A DNA stretch of 64,000 nucleotides, taken from Clostridium saudiense (lineage in GTDB: Bacteria; Bacillota; Clostridia; Clostridiales; Clostridiaceae). Numbering within the stretch: position 1 is the first letter of the stretch; each line of letters begins with the position of its first letter. The notes under the pieces are model-generated. The model saw only the letters and a list, made by a program, of their open reading frames with translations, was not told where the DNA came from and made no database searches. The DNA lies in NCBI RefSeq assembly GCF_000577815.1, contig NZ_CBYM010000013.1:1-64000 (forward strand), read 5' to 3'. Shown here one piece after another: positions 55,896-64,000 of the stretch. Both the position numbers and the translations under genes were made by a program.

Positions 55896-58286
55896 ATGAA
55901 GAAGAAGTTATTATCAATATTTTTAAGTAGCGTAATAATAGTAACATTGTTATGTACAAGTATTTATGTTAAGGCCGAAGGTAATGATGAGGCCGGGACT
56001 AGTAGCGAATCAGAAGAAGTTTTAGATATGGGGGAGGAGGATACTAAGGATAAGGATATACAATTAAATGAAGGTGAAGTATATCAAGATGGGGAAAATG
56101 TTAGTGACGAAAATAATTTAAATCCTGGTGATTATGATTCCAATTTATTTAAAATAGTACTTTATACTTTAGGTAAATTATCAGATGAATCTATAAAAAA
56201 AGATGAATTAAAAGCAATAACTAAGATAGATATAGAAGCATTACAAAATGAGCATAGTGATTTAGAAAATATAGAGATAAAGTCATTTTCTTTATTAAAG
56301 GAAATTAGCAACTTAAAAGAAATAAATTTAGGAAATGTTAAATGTGAGAATATAGGAGAGTTAAAAGAAATCACTACATTAGAAATAGTAAAGGTAAATG
56401 GAAATGTAGTAGAAAAAGGTTCGTTAGAAAGTGTTTCAGAAGAAAATATACAAGAGGTTACAGAACCAATTATTGAAAATCAAGTAGTAGATAATAATGA
56501 GGCAGAGAACTCTGAAATTAATAGTGATGAGAATACATCAGATTCATCAGTAATAGAAGAAGAGCCAAGTGATGAAGTTATAGACAATAGTGAAAATAAA
56601 GATAATACAGAGGAAGAACCAACAGATAGCAAGGATGAAGATAAATCAAATGAAGGAGCAGTTGTAACAGGAGATGAGTCTGAAAACTTACCTATAATAG
56701 ATGCTAATGATAAAACAATAAATGTTGGTGATAAGTTTGATCCACTAGATGGAGTAACTGCTAAGTCAAATAATGGAGAAGATTTAACAGATAAAATTGA
56801 AATAAAAGAAAATGAAGTAAATCCAAATGAGCAAGGAAAATATAAGGTAACTTATTACGTAAAAGATAATGATAATAAAGAAGCAACTAAAACAATATCA
56901 ATAACAGTACAAAAAGGTGAAGAAGTAGTAAATACATTACCAATAATAAATGCAGAAAATAAAACAATAGAATTAGGAAATAAATTTAATGAGTTAGATG
57001 GTATAAAAGCAATTGATGAAGAAGACGGAGATATAACTAATGATATTATTGTTGTATCAAGTAATGTTGATGTCAATAAAGAAGGAGTATATGTAGTAAC
57101 TTATGAGATAAAGGATAAAGATGGAGGTAAGACAAGGAAAACTATTGAAGTTACAGTTGTTAAACCCTTAGAAAAAGAAAATGAGGCTCCATATATAAAT
57201 GCAAGTGATAGAACTATTAAACAAGGAGAAAGCTTTAATCCATTAAATGGAGTAAATGCATATGATACTGAAGATGGAGATTTAACTTCAAAAATAAGAG
57301 TTATTGAAAATATGGTTGATATAAGTGTAGTAGGAAAGTATTCAGTTACTTTTGAAGTAAGTGATAGTGCTGGGTATAGAGTTACTAAGGAAATATATAT
57401 TAATGTTGTACCAAAAAGTAATACAAGACCAATTATATATGCTGATAATATAACAGTAGCTTTAGGTGAAAAGTATAATCCATATGCAATGGTAAGTGCT
57501 TCAGATAAAGAAGATGGAGATATAACAGGAAAGATTATAGTAGTATATAATTATGTTAATGTATATAAAGAAGGCATATATAAAGTTGGATATAAGGTTA
57601 CTGATAGCATGGGAACTTCAGCATCTTGTGTAATTAAAGTAAAAGTTAAAAATTTTAATAATGGAAATAAAGTAACTTCAACAGGAGATGTACCAGTTAT
57701 ATACTGCAATGATATTTCTATAGCATTAGATACGAAATTTAATCCATTAGAGTGGGTAGCAGCAACTGATAAAGAAGATGGAGATATAACTAATAAGGTT
57801 ATGGTTATATATAATAATGTTGATACAAGTATTGAAGGTAATTATCATGTAACTTATGAGATTATTGATAGTAATGGAAACAAGGTAAATAAAGCAATGA
57901 TGGTTGTTGTTGAATCAGAAGATAAGATGAGTGGAGAAAATAAACCACCAATTATTAATGCGAATGACATTACATTAGAAAAAGGTAGATATTTTGATCC
58001 ATTAGATGGTGTTACAGCATTAGATGATGAAGATGGAAATTTAACAAATAAGATTATTGTTAAAGAAAATGAAGTGAATGTAAGCAAAAAGGGAGTATAC
58101 AAAGTAACTTACGAAGTAACTGATAGTAAGGGGTTAGTTACTACAAAAAGTATTAGTGTTACAGTTGACGGCGGAAGTGGTTTTAATAGTAATTCAACGA
58201 TAATAAAAATTATTATAGGATTATTAGTCATTATAACAGTAAGTGGATCAGCAACAGCAATTATAGTTAATAAGAAAAAGAAGTAG
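55896..58286 (+). CDS. Cell-surface protein with six Ig-like (DUF5011-type) repeats
   Basis: A 796-residue exported protein. It has an N-terminal signal peptide (about 1-28), an acidic region, a short leucine-rich-repeat-like block (about 95-175), a low-complexity Glu/Ser/Asn/Asp linker (about 185-265) and six tandem domains of about 75-80 residues. Each opens with a P-I-I-x-A-N/D type strand, has an EDGDIT or similar acidic motif and closes with YEVTDS...V-type strands. The C-terminus is one membrane helix (IIGLLVIITVSGSATAIIV) and a KKKK tail. No LPXTG motif precedes the helix, so it is held in the membrane rather than sorted by sortase. ATG 55896 is chosen for the ggggga RBS. Adhesin-like; ligand unknown. 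Confidence 0.85.
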   Translation: MKKKLLSIFLSSVIIVTLLCTSIYVKAEGNDEAGTSSESEEVLDMGEEDTKDKDIQLNEGEVYQDGENVSDENNLNPGDYDSNLFKIVLYTLGKLSDESIKKDELKAITKIDIEALQNEHSDLENIEIKSFSLLKEISNLKEINLGNVKCENIGELKEITTLEIVKVNGNVVEKGSLESVSEENIQEVTEPIIENQVVDNNEAENSEINSDENTSDSSVIEEEPSDEVIDNSENKDNTEEEPTDSKDEDKSNEGAVVTGDESENLPIIDANDKTINVGDKFDPLDGVTAKSNNGEDLTDKIEIKENEVNPNEQGKYKVTYYVKDNDNKEATKTISITVQKGEEVVNTLPIINAENKTIELGNKFNELDGIKAIDEEDGDITNDIIVVSSNVDVNKEGVYVVTYEIKDKDGGKTRKTIEVTVVKPLEKENEAPYINASDRTIKQGESFNPLNGVNAYDTEDGDLTSKIRVIENMVDISVVGKYSVTFEVSDSAGYRVTKEIYINVVPKSNTRPIIYADNITVALGEKYNPYAMVSASDKEDGDITGKIIVVYNYVNVYKEGIYKVGYKVTDSMGTSASCVIKVKVKNFNNGNKVTSTGDVPVIYCNDISIALDTKFNPLEWVAATDKEDGDITNKVMVIYNNVDTSIEGNYHVTYEIIDSNGNKVNKAMMVVVESEDKMSGENKPPIINANDITLEKGRYFDPLDGVTALDDEDGNLTNKIIVKENEVNVSKKGVYKVTYEVTDSKGLVTTKSISVTVDGGSGFNSNSTIIKIIIGLLVIITVSGSATAIIVNKKKK

Positions 58287-58409
58287 TTTAAATTATTTTT
58301 CAAAAATAGATGCATTTATAAAAATAACTTGATTTATCATCTGTTTTATTATTTAATGAGATATATAATTGAATAATAAAGAATTTAGGTTTTAAAATTA
58401 TAGATTTTT

Positions 58410-58610
58410 AGTATTATAATTTTAAATTAAAAGGGAAAGTGGTTAAATGCCACTGCAGCCCCCGCTACTGTAATAATGGACAAATCTCTAAATAAATCCA
58501 CTGGTGGTTAAAAACTGGGAAGGTATGAGAAGAGGATGAAGTTAAAGCCAGGAGACCTGCCTAAATTTTAATCTATACTTCGGTGGGAAGGTAAGGATGA
58601 TATGATAGAA
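58410..58610 (+). promoter_or_regulatory. Cobalamin riboswitch
   Basis: The hallmark B12-box elements are present: aagggaa near 58431, then gccactgcagcccccgctac (58450-58469) with tgtaa, and later agccaggagacctgcct (58546-58562), the conserved 3' segment. Complementary ends (attttaaattaa / taaattttaat) close the aptamer. It lies before the cbi operon and should switch it off when adenosylcobalamin is plentiful. The expression platform presumably includes the terminator at 58878. Confidence 0.93.
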
Positions 58611-58614
58611 AGTT

Positions 58615-58850
58615 AAGTAAGAGGTTTCAAGTGATAAGTTTAGAATTAAGGACTAAATTTAGCTTAGGATGAATTTACAGAAATTTATTTTAAGAAACTC
58701 CAAAAGAGGTTTTAAAATTAGTTTGTTACTTGTAACTTGTTGTTTGTTACTAACTAAATTGAAGAAAAGTGAGAAATACTTTTTTCAATTAGTAGTTTTG
58801 AGTTGTTTTAGTAGTTAAGGATAACTAAAACTAAAAACTACTAACTGTAT
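58615..58850. repeat. Palindromic intergenic repeat, rearranged copy C
   Basis: It shares elements with copies A and B: taaatttagcttaggatgaattta near 58652-58676 (the second hairpin), gaaactcc-aaaa-gaggttt near 58694-58712 (the first hairpin), and long runs of ttacttgtaacttg and gtagttttgag...aactaaaaactactaact at the ends. It lies inside the riboswitch-to-cbiK leader. Confidence 0.55.
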
Positions 58851-58877
58851 AATTTTGGTTATATTGTGTTGTCTTTT

Positions 58878-58910
58878 AAGCACCCTAATTGAAGGGTGCT
58901 TTTATTTTTT
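58878..58910 (+). terminator. Terminator in the cbi leader
   Basis: The stem aagcaccct / agggtgctt with a 6-base loop runs into tttatttttt. It is before cbiK, so it is either the riboswitch-controlled terminator or an end of a leader transcript. Confidence 0.85.
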
Positions 58911-59021
58911 TATTATAAAGTAATTTATAAACATAATTAGATTTTTTAGTTAATAAATAAAAATGAATAAATAAATTTAAAGAAAAAATAATTTGAAATA
59001 AATTTTAGGAGATTTTAAATA

Positions 59022-59864
59022 ATGAAAAAAGCAATATTAGTAGTTAGCTTTGGGACAAGCTATTTAGACACTTTAGAGAAAACAATTGAAAATGCTGAAA
59101 ATCAAATAAGAAATAGTTTCAGTGAATATGATATTTATAGAGCATTTACATCTCATAAGATAATAAAAAAATTAAAAGAAAAATATGAGATATTTGTTGA
59201 TAAACCTGAGGAGATGATGGAAAAGTTATATGAAGATGGATATGAAGAAGTGATTATGCAACCATTGCATATGATACCTGGAGAAGAGTTCATATATGTA
59301 AATAAAATAGCAGAAGCTTTCAAGGATAAGTTTAGCATTCTAAAAGTAGGAAGACCTATTTTTTACTATCAAGGAATAGAGGAATTACCACAAGATTATT
59401 CACTATTTATTGAAGCAACAAAAGAATTATATGAGAAAAATAATGCTGTAGTGTATGTCGGACATGGAACTGCACATCCATCAAATTCTGTATATGGATG
59501 TTTACAAGCTGTGTTGGAAGATGAAGGATATGAAAATGTATTTGTTGGGACAGTTGAGGGATATCCTAATTTTGAAACAGTACTTAGAAGACTAAAAAGA
59601 AAAAATATAACTGAAGTAACTTTAGCTCCATTAATGATGGTTGCAGGCGACCATGCAAGAAATGATATGGCTTCAGATGATGAAGATTCGTGGAAGTCTA
59701 TGCTAGAAGAAGAAGGTATTAAAGTGAATTTGCATATGAAAGGGCTTGGTGAAAACGAAAAATTTAATGAGCTATATATAAATAGAATAGAAGATCTTAT
59801 AAACAATAGATATATCGGTGTTGGACAAACTAAAAAAGGTCATAAGGTAAAAGTAAAAAGTTAA
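59022..59864 (+). CDS. cbiK: Sirohydrochlorin cobaltochelatase
   Basis: A 280-residue CbiK-type chelatase that inserts Co(II) into sirohydrochlorin, the entry to the oxygen-independent cobalamin pathway. The N-terminus ILVVSFGTSYLDTLEKTI matches CbiK. Metal-binding His residues appear in VYVGHGTAHPSN near 145 and MMVAGDHARNDMASD near 206. It has no signal peptide. First gene of the cbi operon after the riboswitch; RBS taggaga. Confidence 0.95.
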   Translation: MKKAILVVSFGTSYLDTLEKTIENAENQIRNSFSEYDIYRAFTSHKIIKKLKEKYEIFVDKPEEMMEKLYEDGYEEVIMQPLHMIPGEEFIYVNKIAEAFKDKFSILKVGRPIFYYQGIEELPQDYSLFIEATKELYEKNNAVVYVGHGTAHPSNSVYGCLQAVLEDEGYENVFVGTVEGYPNFETVLRRLKRKNITEVTLAPLMMVAGDHARNDMASDDEDSWKSMLEEEGIKVNLHMKGLGENEKFNELYINRIEDLINNRYIGVGQTKKGHKVKVKS

Positions 59865-59877
59865 GGAGACATAAAGC

Positions 59878-61161
59878 ATGAAAACAATGATAATTTCATC
59901 CAATTGTAGTGGTGGAGGAAAAACTACAGTTACTCTTGGATTAATGAAAGCATTAAAAAATAGAGGCTATGATGTACAAGGATATAAGGTAGGTCCGGAT
60001 TATATTGACTCAGGATTTCATACTGAAATAACAGGGAATGTATCTAGAAATTTAGATTTGCATTTAATGGGAGAAGATGGGGTTAAGGCAAGTTTTTCAA
60101 GAGGAAAAGGTGATTTAGCGGTAGTTGAAGGAGTTATGGGACTATATGATGGGAAAGGTTTAACTGAAGAATGTTCAACATATAGTATTTCCAAAGTATT
60201 AAATAATGCTCCAATTATATTAGTAATTACTCCAAAGGCACAAAGTATAACTTTATGTGCAGAAATTAATGGAATTAAAAATTTTAAGGATGCTAATATT
60301 TCAGGCGTAATTTTAAATTGTATTAGTGAAAGTTACTACAATTTATTAAAGTCAGCAATTGAAATGCACTGCAATTTAAAGGTGTTTGGATATATTCCAA
60401 AGGATGAAAAGCTTAAATTAGAAAGTAGACATTTAGGGTTAGTACAAAGTGTAGAAGTTGGTAATTTACATGAGAAGATAGATTATTTAGCTAAACTTAT
60501 TGAGGAAAATATAAATTTAACTGAAATAATTGAAAGTTTTAAGGAGATAAGTAAGTACGATGATAATTATCATTTAGAAAATAAAAATAAGAAAATTGCA
60601 ATAGCTTATGATGAAGCTTTTAGGTTTTATTATAAAGAAAATATAGAGTTATTAGAAGAAGTTGGTGAAGTTATTTACTTTAGCCCGCTTAAGGATTCAA
60701 AGTTACCAGAAAATATTGATTTTTTATATTTAGGTGGTGGCTATCCAGAGGTATTTAAAGAAGAGTTAAGTAAGAATACAAGTATGCTTAAGAGCATAAA
60801 ACAAGCATTAGATAATGGATTGAATTGTTATGCTGAATGTGGTGGATTAATGTATTTAACAGAAAATATAGATGGCGTTGATATGGTGGGATTCTTAAAA
60901 GGAAATAGTGAAATGACTAAAAGACTAAATAGATTTGGTTATGCAACAGTATCATTAGGTGATATAAGAATTAATTGTCATGAATTCCATAAGTCAAAGG
61001 TAAATTTAAATGAAGAGGCAATATATGATGTAATAAAAACTTCATATACGGGCGAAGAAATTAAATGGAAATGTGGATATAAAAAGAATAATACATTAGC
61101 AGGATATCCACATGTGCATTTCTTTGGAAATTTAGATTTTATTAAGAGATTATTAAAATAA
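59878..61161 (+). CDS. cbiA: Cobyrinate a,c-diamide synthase
   Basis: A 427-residue glutamine-dependent amidase that converts cobyrinate to its a,c-diamide. The N-terminal ATP-binding dethiobiotin-synthetase-like domain has SNCSGGGKTTVTLGLM (residues 8-23), VGPDYIDSGFH near 38 and VVEGVMGLYDG near 83. The C-terminal class I glutaminase domain has the catalytic Cys in YAECGGLMYLTE near 320 and HVHFFG near the end. Its start is 13 bases after cbiK. RBS aaggaga. Confidence 0.95.
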   Translation: MKTMIISSNCSGGGKTTVTLGLMKALKNRGYDVQGYKVGPDYIDSGFHTEITGNVSRNLDLHLMGEDGVKASFSRGKGDLAVVEGVMGLYDGKGLTEECSTYSISKVLNNAPIILVITPKAQSITLCAEINGIKNFKDANISGVILNCISESYYNLLKSAIEMHCNLKVFGYIPKDEKLKLESRHLGLVQSVEVGNLHEKIDYLAKLIEENINLTEIIESFKEISKYDDNYHLENKNKKIAIAYDEAFRFYYKENIELLEEVGEVIYFSPLKDSKLPENIDFLYLGGGYPEVFKEELSKNTSMLKSIKQALDNGLNCYAECGGLMYLTENIDGVDMVGFLKGNSEMTKRLNRFGYATVSLGDIRINCHEFHKSKVNLNEEAIYDVIKTSYTGEEIKWKCGYKKNNTLAGYPHVHFFGNLDFIKRLLK

Positions 61162-61181
61162 GAAAATTGGAGTGAATAAAA

Positions 61182-61805
61182 ATGGACTATATTAAAAATC
61201 CAATGGAAATAGAAAATACAAGTATGAAAATTATAGAAGGTGAAATGGGTGAGCATAATTTCACTAAAGAAGAATTGTCTATAATAAAGAGAACTATTCA
61301 TACAACAGCAGATTTTGAATACAAAGATTTAGTAGAAATAAGTAAAGGAGCGATAGAAGCTTCTAAAGAAATTTTTAAGAAACCATTTATTATTTATACA
61401 GATACTAATATGGCATTATCAGGAATAAATAAAATAGCCTTATCAAAATTAAATGGAAAGGCTATTTGTTATGTAAATTTAGAAGAAGTACATAAAGAGG
61501 CTAAAGAAAAGCAAATAACTCGTTCAATGGCAGCTGTAGAAAAGGCTTGTAATGATAATGTTGATATTTTTGTATTTGGAAATGCACCAACAGCATTATT
61601 TAAATTAAAAGAGCTTATAAAAGATGGAAAAGCTAAGCCAAAGTTAATTATTGCAGTTCCAGTAGGATTTGTTGGAGCAGCAGAAAGTAAGGAAAATTTA
61701 GAAGAACTTAATGTTCCTTATATTAGAGTTAAGGGAAGAAAAGGTGGAAGCACAGTTGCAGCAGCAATAGTAAATGCTCTTATGTACAACGTTGTTGAAA
61801 GGTAG
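61182..61805 (+). CDS. cbiC: Precorrin-8X / cobalt-precorrin-8 methylmutase
   Basis: A 207-residue CbiC/CobH enzyme that moves the C-11 methyl group to C-12, giving cobyrinate. Family features are the early PMEIENTSMKIIEGE, the catalytic His in IKRTIHTTADFEY near 38 and VPVGFVGAAESKE near 161. Normal length. Third gene of the operon. A 92-base gap holding a repeat fragment separates it from cbiD. Confidence 0.95.
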   Translation: MDYIKNPMEIENTSMKIIEGEMGEHNFTKEELSIIKRTIHTTADFEYKDLVEISKGAIEASKEIFKKPFIIYTDTNMALSGINKIALSKLNGKAICYVNLEEVHKEAKEKQITRSMAAVEKACNDNVDIFVFGNAPTALFKLKELIKDGKAKPKLIIAVPVGFVGAAESKENLEELNVPYIRVKGRKGGSTVAAAIVNALMYNVVER

Positions 61806-61880
61806 ACTTGTGTAGTTAAGAGTTAGTAGTTTTGAGTTAAGGGAGTGACAAGTTTCAACTTGTAACTTGTAACTAAATAA
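61806..61880. repeat. Repeat fragment between cbiC and cbiD
   Basis: Contains gtagttaagagttagtagttttgagttaag and the inverted pair caagtttcaacttg with taacttgtaac, words shared with the repeats at 7029, 25323 and 58615. It lies inside the operon without a terminator-like T run. Confidence 0.5.
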
Positions 61881-61897
61881 GTGGGGAGTTAGGATGA

Positions 61898-63004
61898 ATG
61901 CTAGATCTTTATGTAATGAGTGGTGGTAAGAAATTAAGATGTGGATATACTACTGGATCATGTGCAACAGCAGCGGCAAAGGCAGCAACAATTATGCTTT
62001 TTAATGATGTAGTTCTAAATAGTGTTGACATAATAGTACCTAAGGGAATTGAGATAAAGATACCTATAAATTCTATAGAAAAAGGTGAAAATTATTGCTT
62101 AGTTTCTGTGATTAAAGATGGTGGAGATGATCCAGATATAACTGATGGGATAGAAATTTATGCAAGAGTAGAAAAGCAAGATAGTGGATTTACTTTAGTT
62201 GGAGGAGAAGGAGTTGGAGTAGTTACTAAAGAAGGGTTATTTATAGAAAAAGGACTTCATGCAATTAACCCAACTCCAAGAAAAACTATTCAAGAAGCTG
62301 TAATGGAAAATCTTCCTGGTGACATTGAAGGTGGAATTAAGGTAACTATTAGTGTTCCTGAAGGAAAAGAAATTGCTAAAAAGACCTTTAACCCTAGGCT
62401 TGGTATAGTTGGAGGAATTTCTATTTTAGGAACATCAGGAATAGTTAAACCAATGTCAGAAGAAGCATTAAAGGAATCTATACGAATTGAAATTAATCAA
62501 AAGGGAAGAGGTAAGGAGAGATTAGTTCTTACTTTTGGGAATATAGGTGAAAAGTGTGCAAATGATAATGGATTTTCAGAAGATGAAGTAGTTATAATAT
62601 CTAACTTTGTAGGTTTTGCATTGGAATGTTGTGCTGAAATTAAAATAAAAGAAGTCGTTCTTATAGGGCATATAGGGAAGGTAAGTAAAGTTGCTTATGG
62701 ATGTTTTAATACTCATAGCAGAGTAAATGATGTACGTCTTGAAGTTATAGCTTTAGAGCTTGCACTTTTAGGATATGATACAAATCTTATTAAAAAAGTT
62801 TTAGAGCAAAAAACAAGTGAAGGTGCAGTAAAGTTCTTAGGTGAAGGATATGATGAGCTTTATAAAAATATAGGAAATAAGATTGTTGAAAGAATGAAAA
62901 TTTATACTTATGGCGAAATGAAATGTGATGCAATAATGTATTATGGATTTTCAGATTATAAGATTTTATATAATTCTCTTTCAAAACTAGGAAAATTTGA
63001 TTAG
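61898..63004 (+). CDS. cbiD: Cobalt-precorrin-5B C1-methyltransferase
   Basis: A 368-residue CbiD enzyme, the SAM-dependent methylase acting at C-1 in the anaerobic cobalamin pathway. The N-terminal [16 protein letters not shown] (near residue 16) and [13 protein letters not shown] near 130 fit the family, as does [20 protein letters not shown] near 165. RBS ggggag; ATG 61898. Fourth gene of the cbi operon. Confidence 0.94.
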   Translation: MLDLYVMSGGKKLRCGYTTGSCATAAAKAATIMLFNDVVLNSVDIIVPKGIEIKIPINSIEKGENYCLVSVIKDGGDDPDITDGIEIYARVEKQDSGFTLVGGEGVGVVTKEGLFIEKGLHAINPTPRKTIQEAVMENLPGDIEGGIKVTISVPEGKEIAKKTFNPRLGIVGGISILGTSGIVKPMSEEALKESIRIEINQKGRGKERLVLTFGNIGEKCANDNGFSEDEVVIISNFVGFALECCAEIKIKEVVLIGHIGKVSKVAYGCFNTHSRVNDVRLEVIALELALLGYDTNLIKKVLEQKTSEGAVKFLGEGYDELYKNIGNKIVERMKIYTYGEMKCDAIMYYGFSDYKILYNSLSKLGKFD

Positions 63005-63081
63005 TTAGCAGTTAATAAGTGATAGAAAAAAGTAAGTTTTAAGTAATAAGAGCGTTCATCAGTATAGGAGGTTGAAAAATT

Positions 63082-63711
63082 GTGCTTTATATAGTTGGAA
63101 TGGGGCCAGGAAATAGAGATTATATATTAAAGAAGGCAATAGAGGTATTAAATTAATGTGATGTTATTATTGGTTTTGAAAGACTGATTAATGATTTAGA
63201 GTTCATTAATAAACCCCAAATAGTAATGAATTCATTAAAGGAAACCTTGGAGTATATTAATAGCAATGGGCAAGATAAGGGGAATTTAAAGGGTAAGACT
63301 ATTGCTTTAGTAGCTTCAGGAGATCCGACTTTTTTTGGAATAAGCGAATATATAAAAAAGAATTACCCAGGAAATATTGTCGTAATACCTGGATTAAGCT
63401 CGTTTCAATATTTAACGACTAAGTTAAATAAAAGCTGGTCTTATGCATTTACAGGAAGTGTACATGCAAGAAATGAAAATTTTATAGATAAAGTTAAACA
63501 AAATAAATTATCAATATGGCTAACTGATAATAAAAATAATGCTGCACATTTATGTAAGCTTTTAATTGAACATAATATTAATTGCAGTGTGATTATTGGT
63601 GAGTATTTATCTTATGAAAATGAGAGAATTTTAGAAGGTAAGCCTGAGGAATTTATAAATGTAGACTTTAGCGATATGTCTATATTAGTTGTAGAAAATG
63701 AAGAAAATTAA
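63082..63711 (+). pseudogene. cbiE: Cobalt-precorrin-7 C5-methyltransferase with an in-frame stop
   Basis: From GTG 63082 the frame gives VLYIVGMGPGNRDYI, the expected CbiE start, then meets TAA at 63154-63156. The same frame continues at once with CDVIIGFERLI and ASGDPTFFGISEYI and ends normally at 63711. Without the stop the product would be 209 residues, the normal length. A G-to-T change in a Glu codon would be enough, since CbiE proteins commonly read ...L-x-E/A-A-D-VI... here. The region 63226-63711 could still be made from ATG 63226, but it would lack the N-terminal SAM-site strand. RBS ataggaggt. Confidence 0.85.
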
Positions 63712-63725
63712 ATTAGGAGAAATAT

Positions 63726-64000
63726 ATGATTTTAATTAAGGATGATGAATTCATAAGAGGCAATTGCCCTATGACAAAAGAAGATATACGTGCATTAAGT
63801 ATTTGGAAGATGAATTTAAAAGAAAATTCTACAGTATTAGATGTAGGTTCAGGAACAGGAACAATAACTGTACAAGCTTCTAAAATTTCAAGTAATGGAG
63901 TTGTGTATTCTATTGAAAGAGATGAAGATGCAATATCTACAACTAAAATTAATTTAGATAAGTTTGACTGTACTAATGTGATATTAGATGAAGGTGATGC
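63726..64000 (+). CDS. cbiT: Cobalt-precorrin-6B C15-methyltransferase, cut by the window end
   Basis: A partial gene: 91 residues are visible and the frame is open to the last base. MTKEDIRALSIWKMNL near 16 and the SAM motif VLDVGSGTGTITVQAS near 39 are typical of CbiT, which methylates C-15 and decarboxylates the C-12 side chain. RBS is taggaga. It follows cbiE directly, as in many cbi operons. Confidence 0.93.
   Translation, partial: MILIKDDEFIRGNCPMTKEDIRALSIWKMNLKENSTVLDVGSGTGTITVQASKISSNGVVYSIERDEDAISTTKINLDKFDCTNVILDEGD

Noticed and set aside
56690..58180. Tandem DNA repeats resembling a VNTR or CRISPR-like array
   Set aside because: The periodicity of about 230 bases comes from the six Ig-like protein domains; the DNA units are diverged and have no spacers.
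59396..59806. 136-codon minus-strand frame inside cbiK
   Set aside because: A Ser/Pro/Phe-rich shadow of the Glu/Lys-rich cbiK coding strand.

Overview
The window looks like chromosomal DNA of a low-GC, Gram-positive anaerobe, most likely Clostridium sensu stricto. The reasons are the strong A/T bias, purine-rich ribosome binding sites, A/T-rich intergenic DNA with simple hairpin-plus-T terminators, lipoteichoic acid synthase, Bce-type and Yes/Lpl-type Gram-positive systems, AsrABC sulfite reductase and an anaerobic (cbi) cobalamin pathway. No phage, IS element, CRISPR array or tRNA was recognised.

Layout. 1-300: 5S rRNA at the end of an rRNA operon. 356-8132: SAM methyltransferase, PRPP-synthetase-like gene, a two-gene cassette (61-aa peptide plus DXD glycosyltransferase-like protein), acetate kinase, a structured RNA candidate, an unknown protein, a GltD-like oxidoreductase and a THUMP RNA methyltransferase. 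8170-9548: infC-rpmI-rplT with an L20-type leader and a non-canonical ATC start on infC. 9611-13708: PHP phosphoesterase, then a beta-glucoside PTS locus with three RAT/terminator switches whose LicT/BglG antiterminator carries an in-frame stop. 13822-20496: asrABC followed by a nitrate reductase, a ferredoxin and an FAD oxidoreductase, a plausible nitrate-to-ammonia route. 20612-25319: CDF metal exporter, RluF-type pseudouridine synthase, LTA synthase, DedA. 25463-29982: heterodimeric ABC exporter and a divergent AraC regulator.

30198-33809 holds an XpaC-like protein, a substrate-binding/VWA fusion and TelA, the most unusual protein cluster here. 33929-35691 pairs a PlsY-like acyltransferase with an MGDG-synthase-type glycosyltransferase. 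35832-43361 is a Bce-type two-component system with a GNAT enzyme and two ABC modules (BcrAB-like and BceAB-like). A GDPD follows. 44236-54606 is a YesLMN/LplABC-type oligosaccharide system with a GH42 beta-galactosidase and a cre-like site. 54875-55746 is an MNT/HEPN toxin-antitoxin pair whose HEPN gene is broken twice at homopolymers. 55896-58286 is a surface protein with six Ig-like repeats. From 58400 to the window end a cobalamin riboswitch precedes cbiK-cbiA-cbiC-cbiD-cbiE-cbiT; cbiE has an in-frame TAA.

Two themes cut across the regions. Three genes (licT, the HEPN gene, cbiE) look interrupted, so either gene decay or sequence errors need to be considered. A family of palindromic intergenic repeats recurs at about 7.03, 25.3, 58.6 and 61.8 kb. 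Family assignments come from motif recognition alone; no database search was possible.
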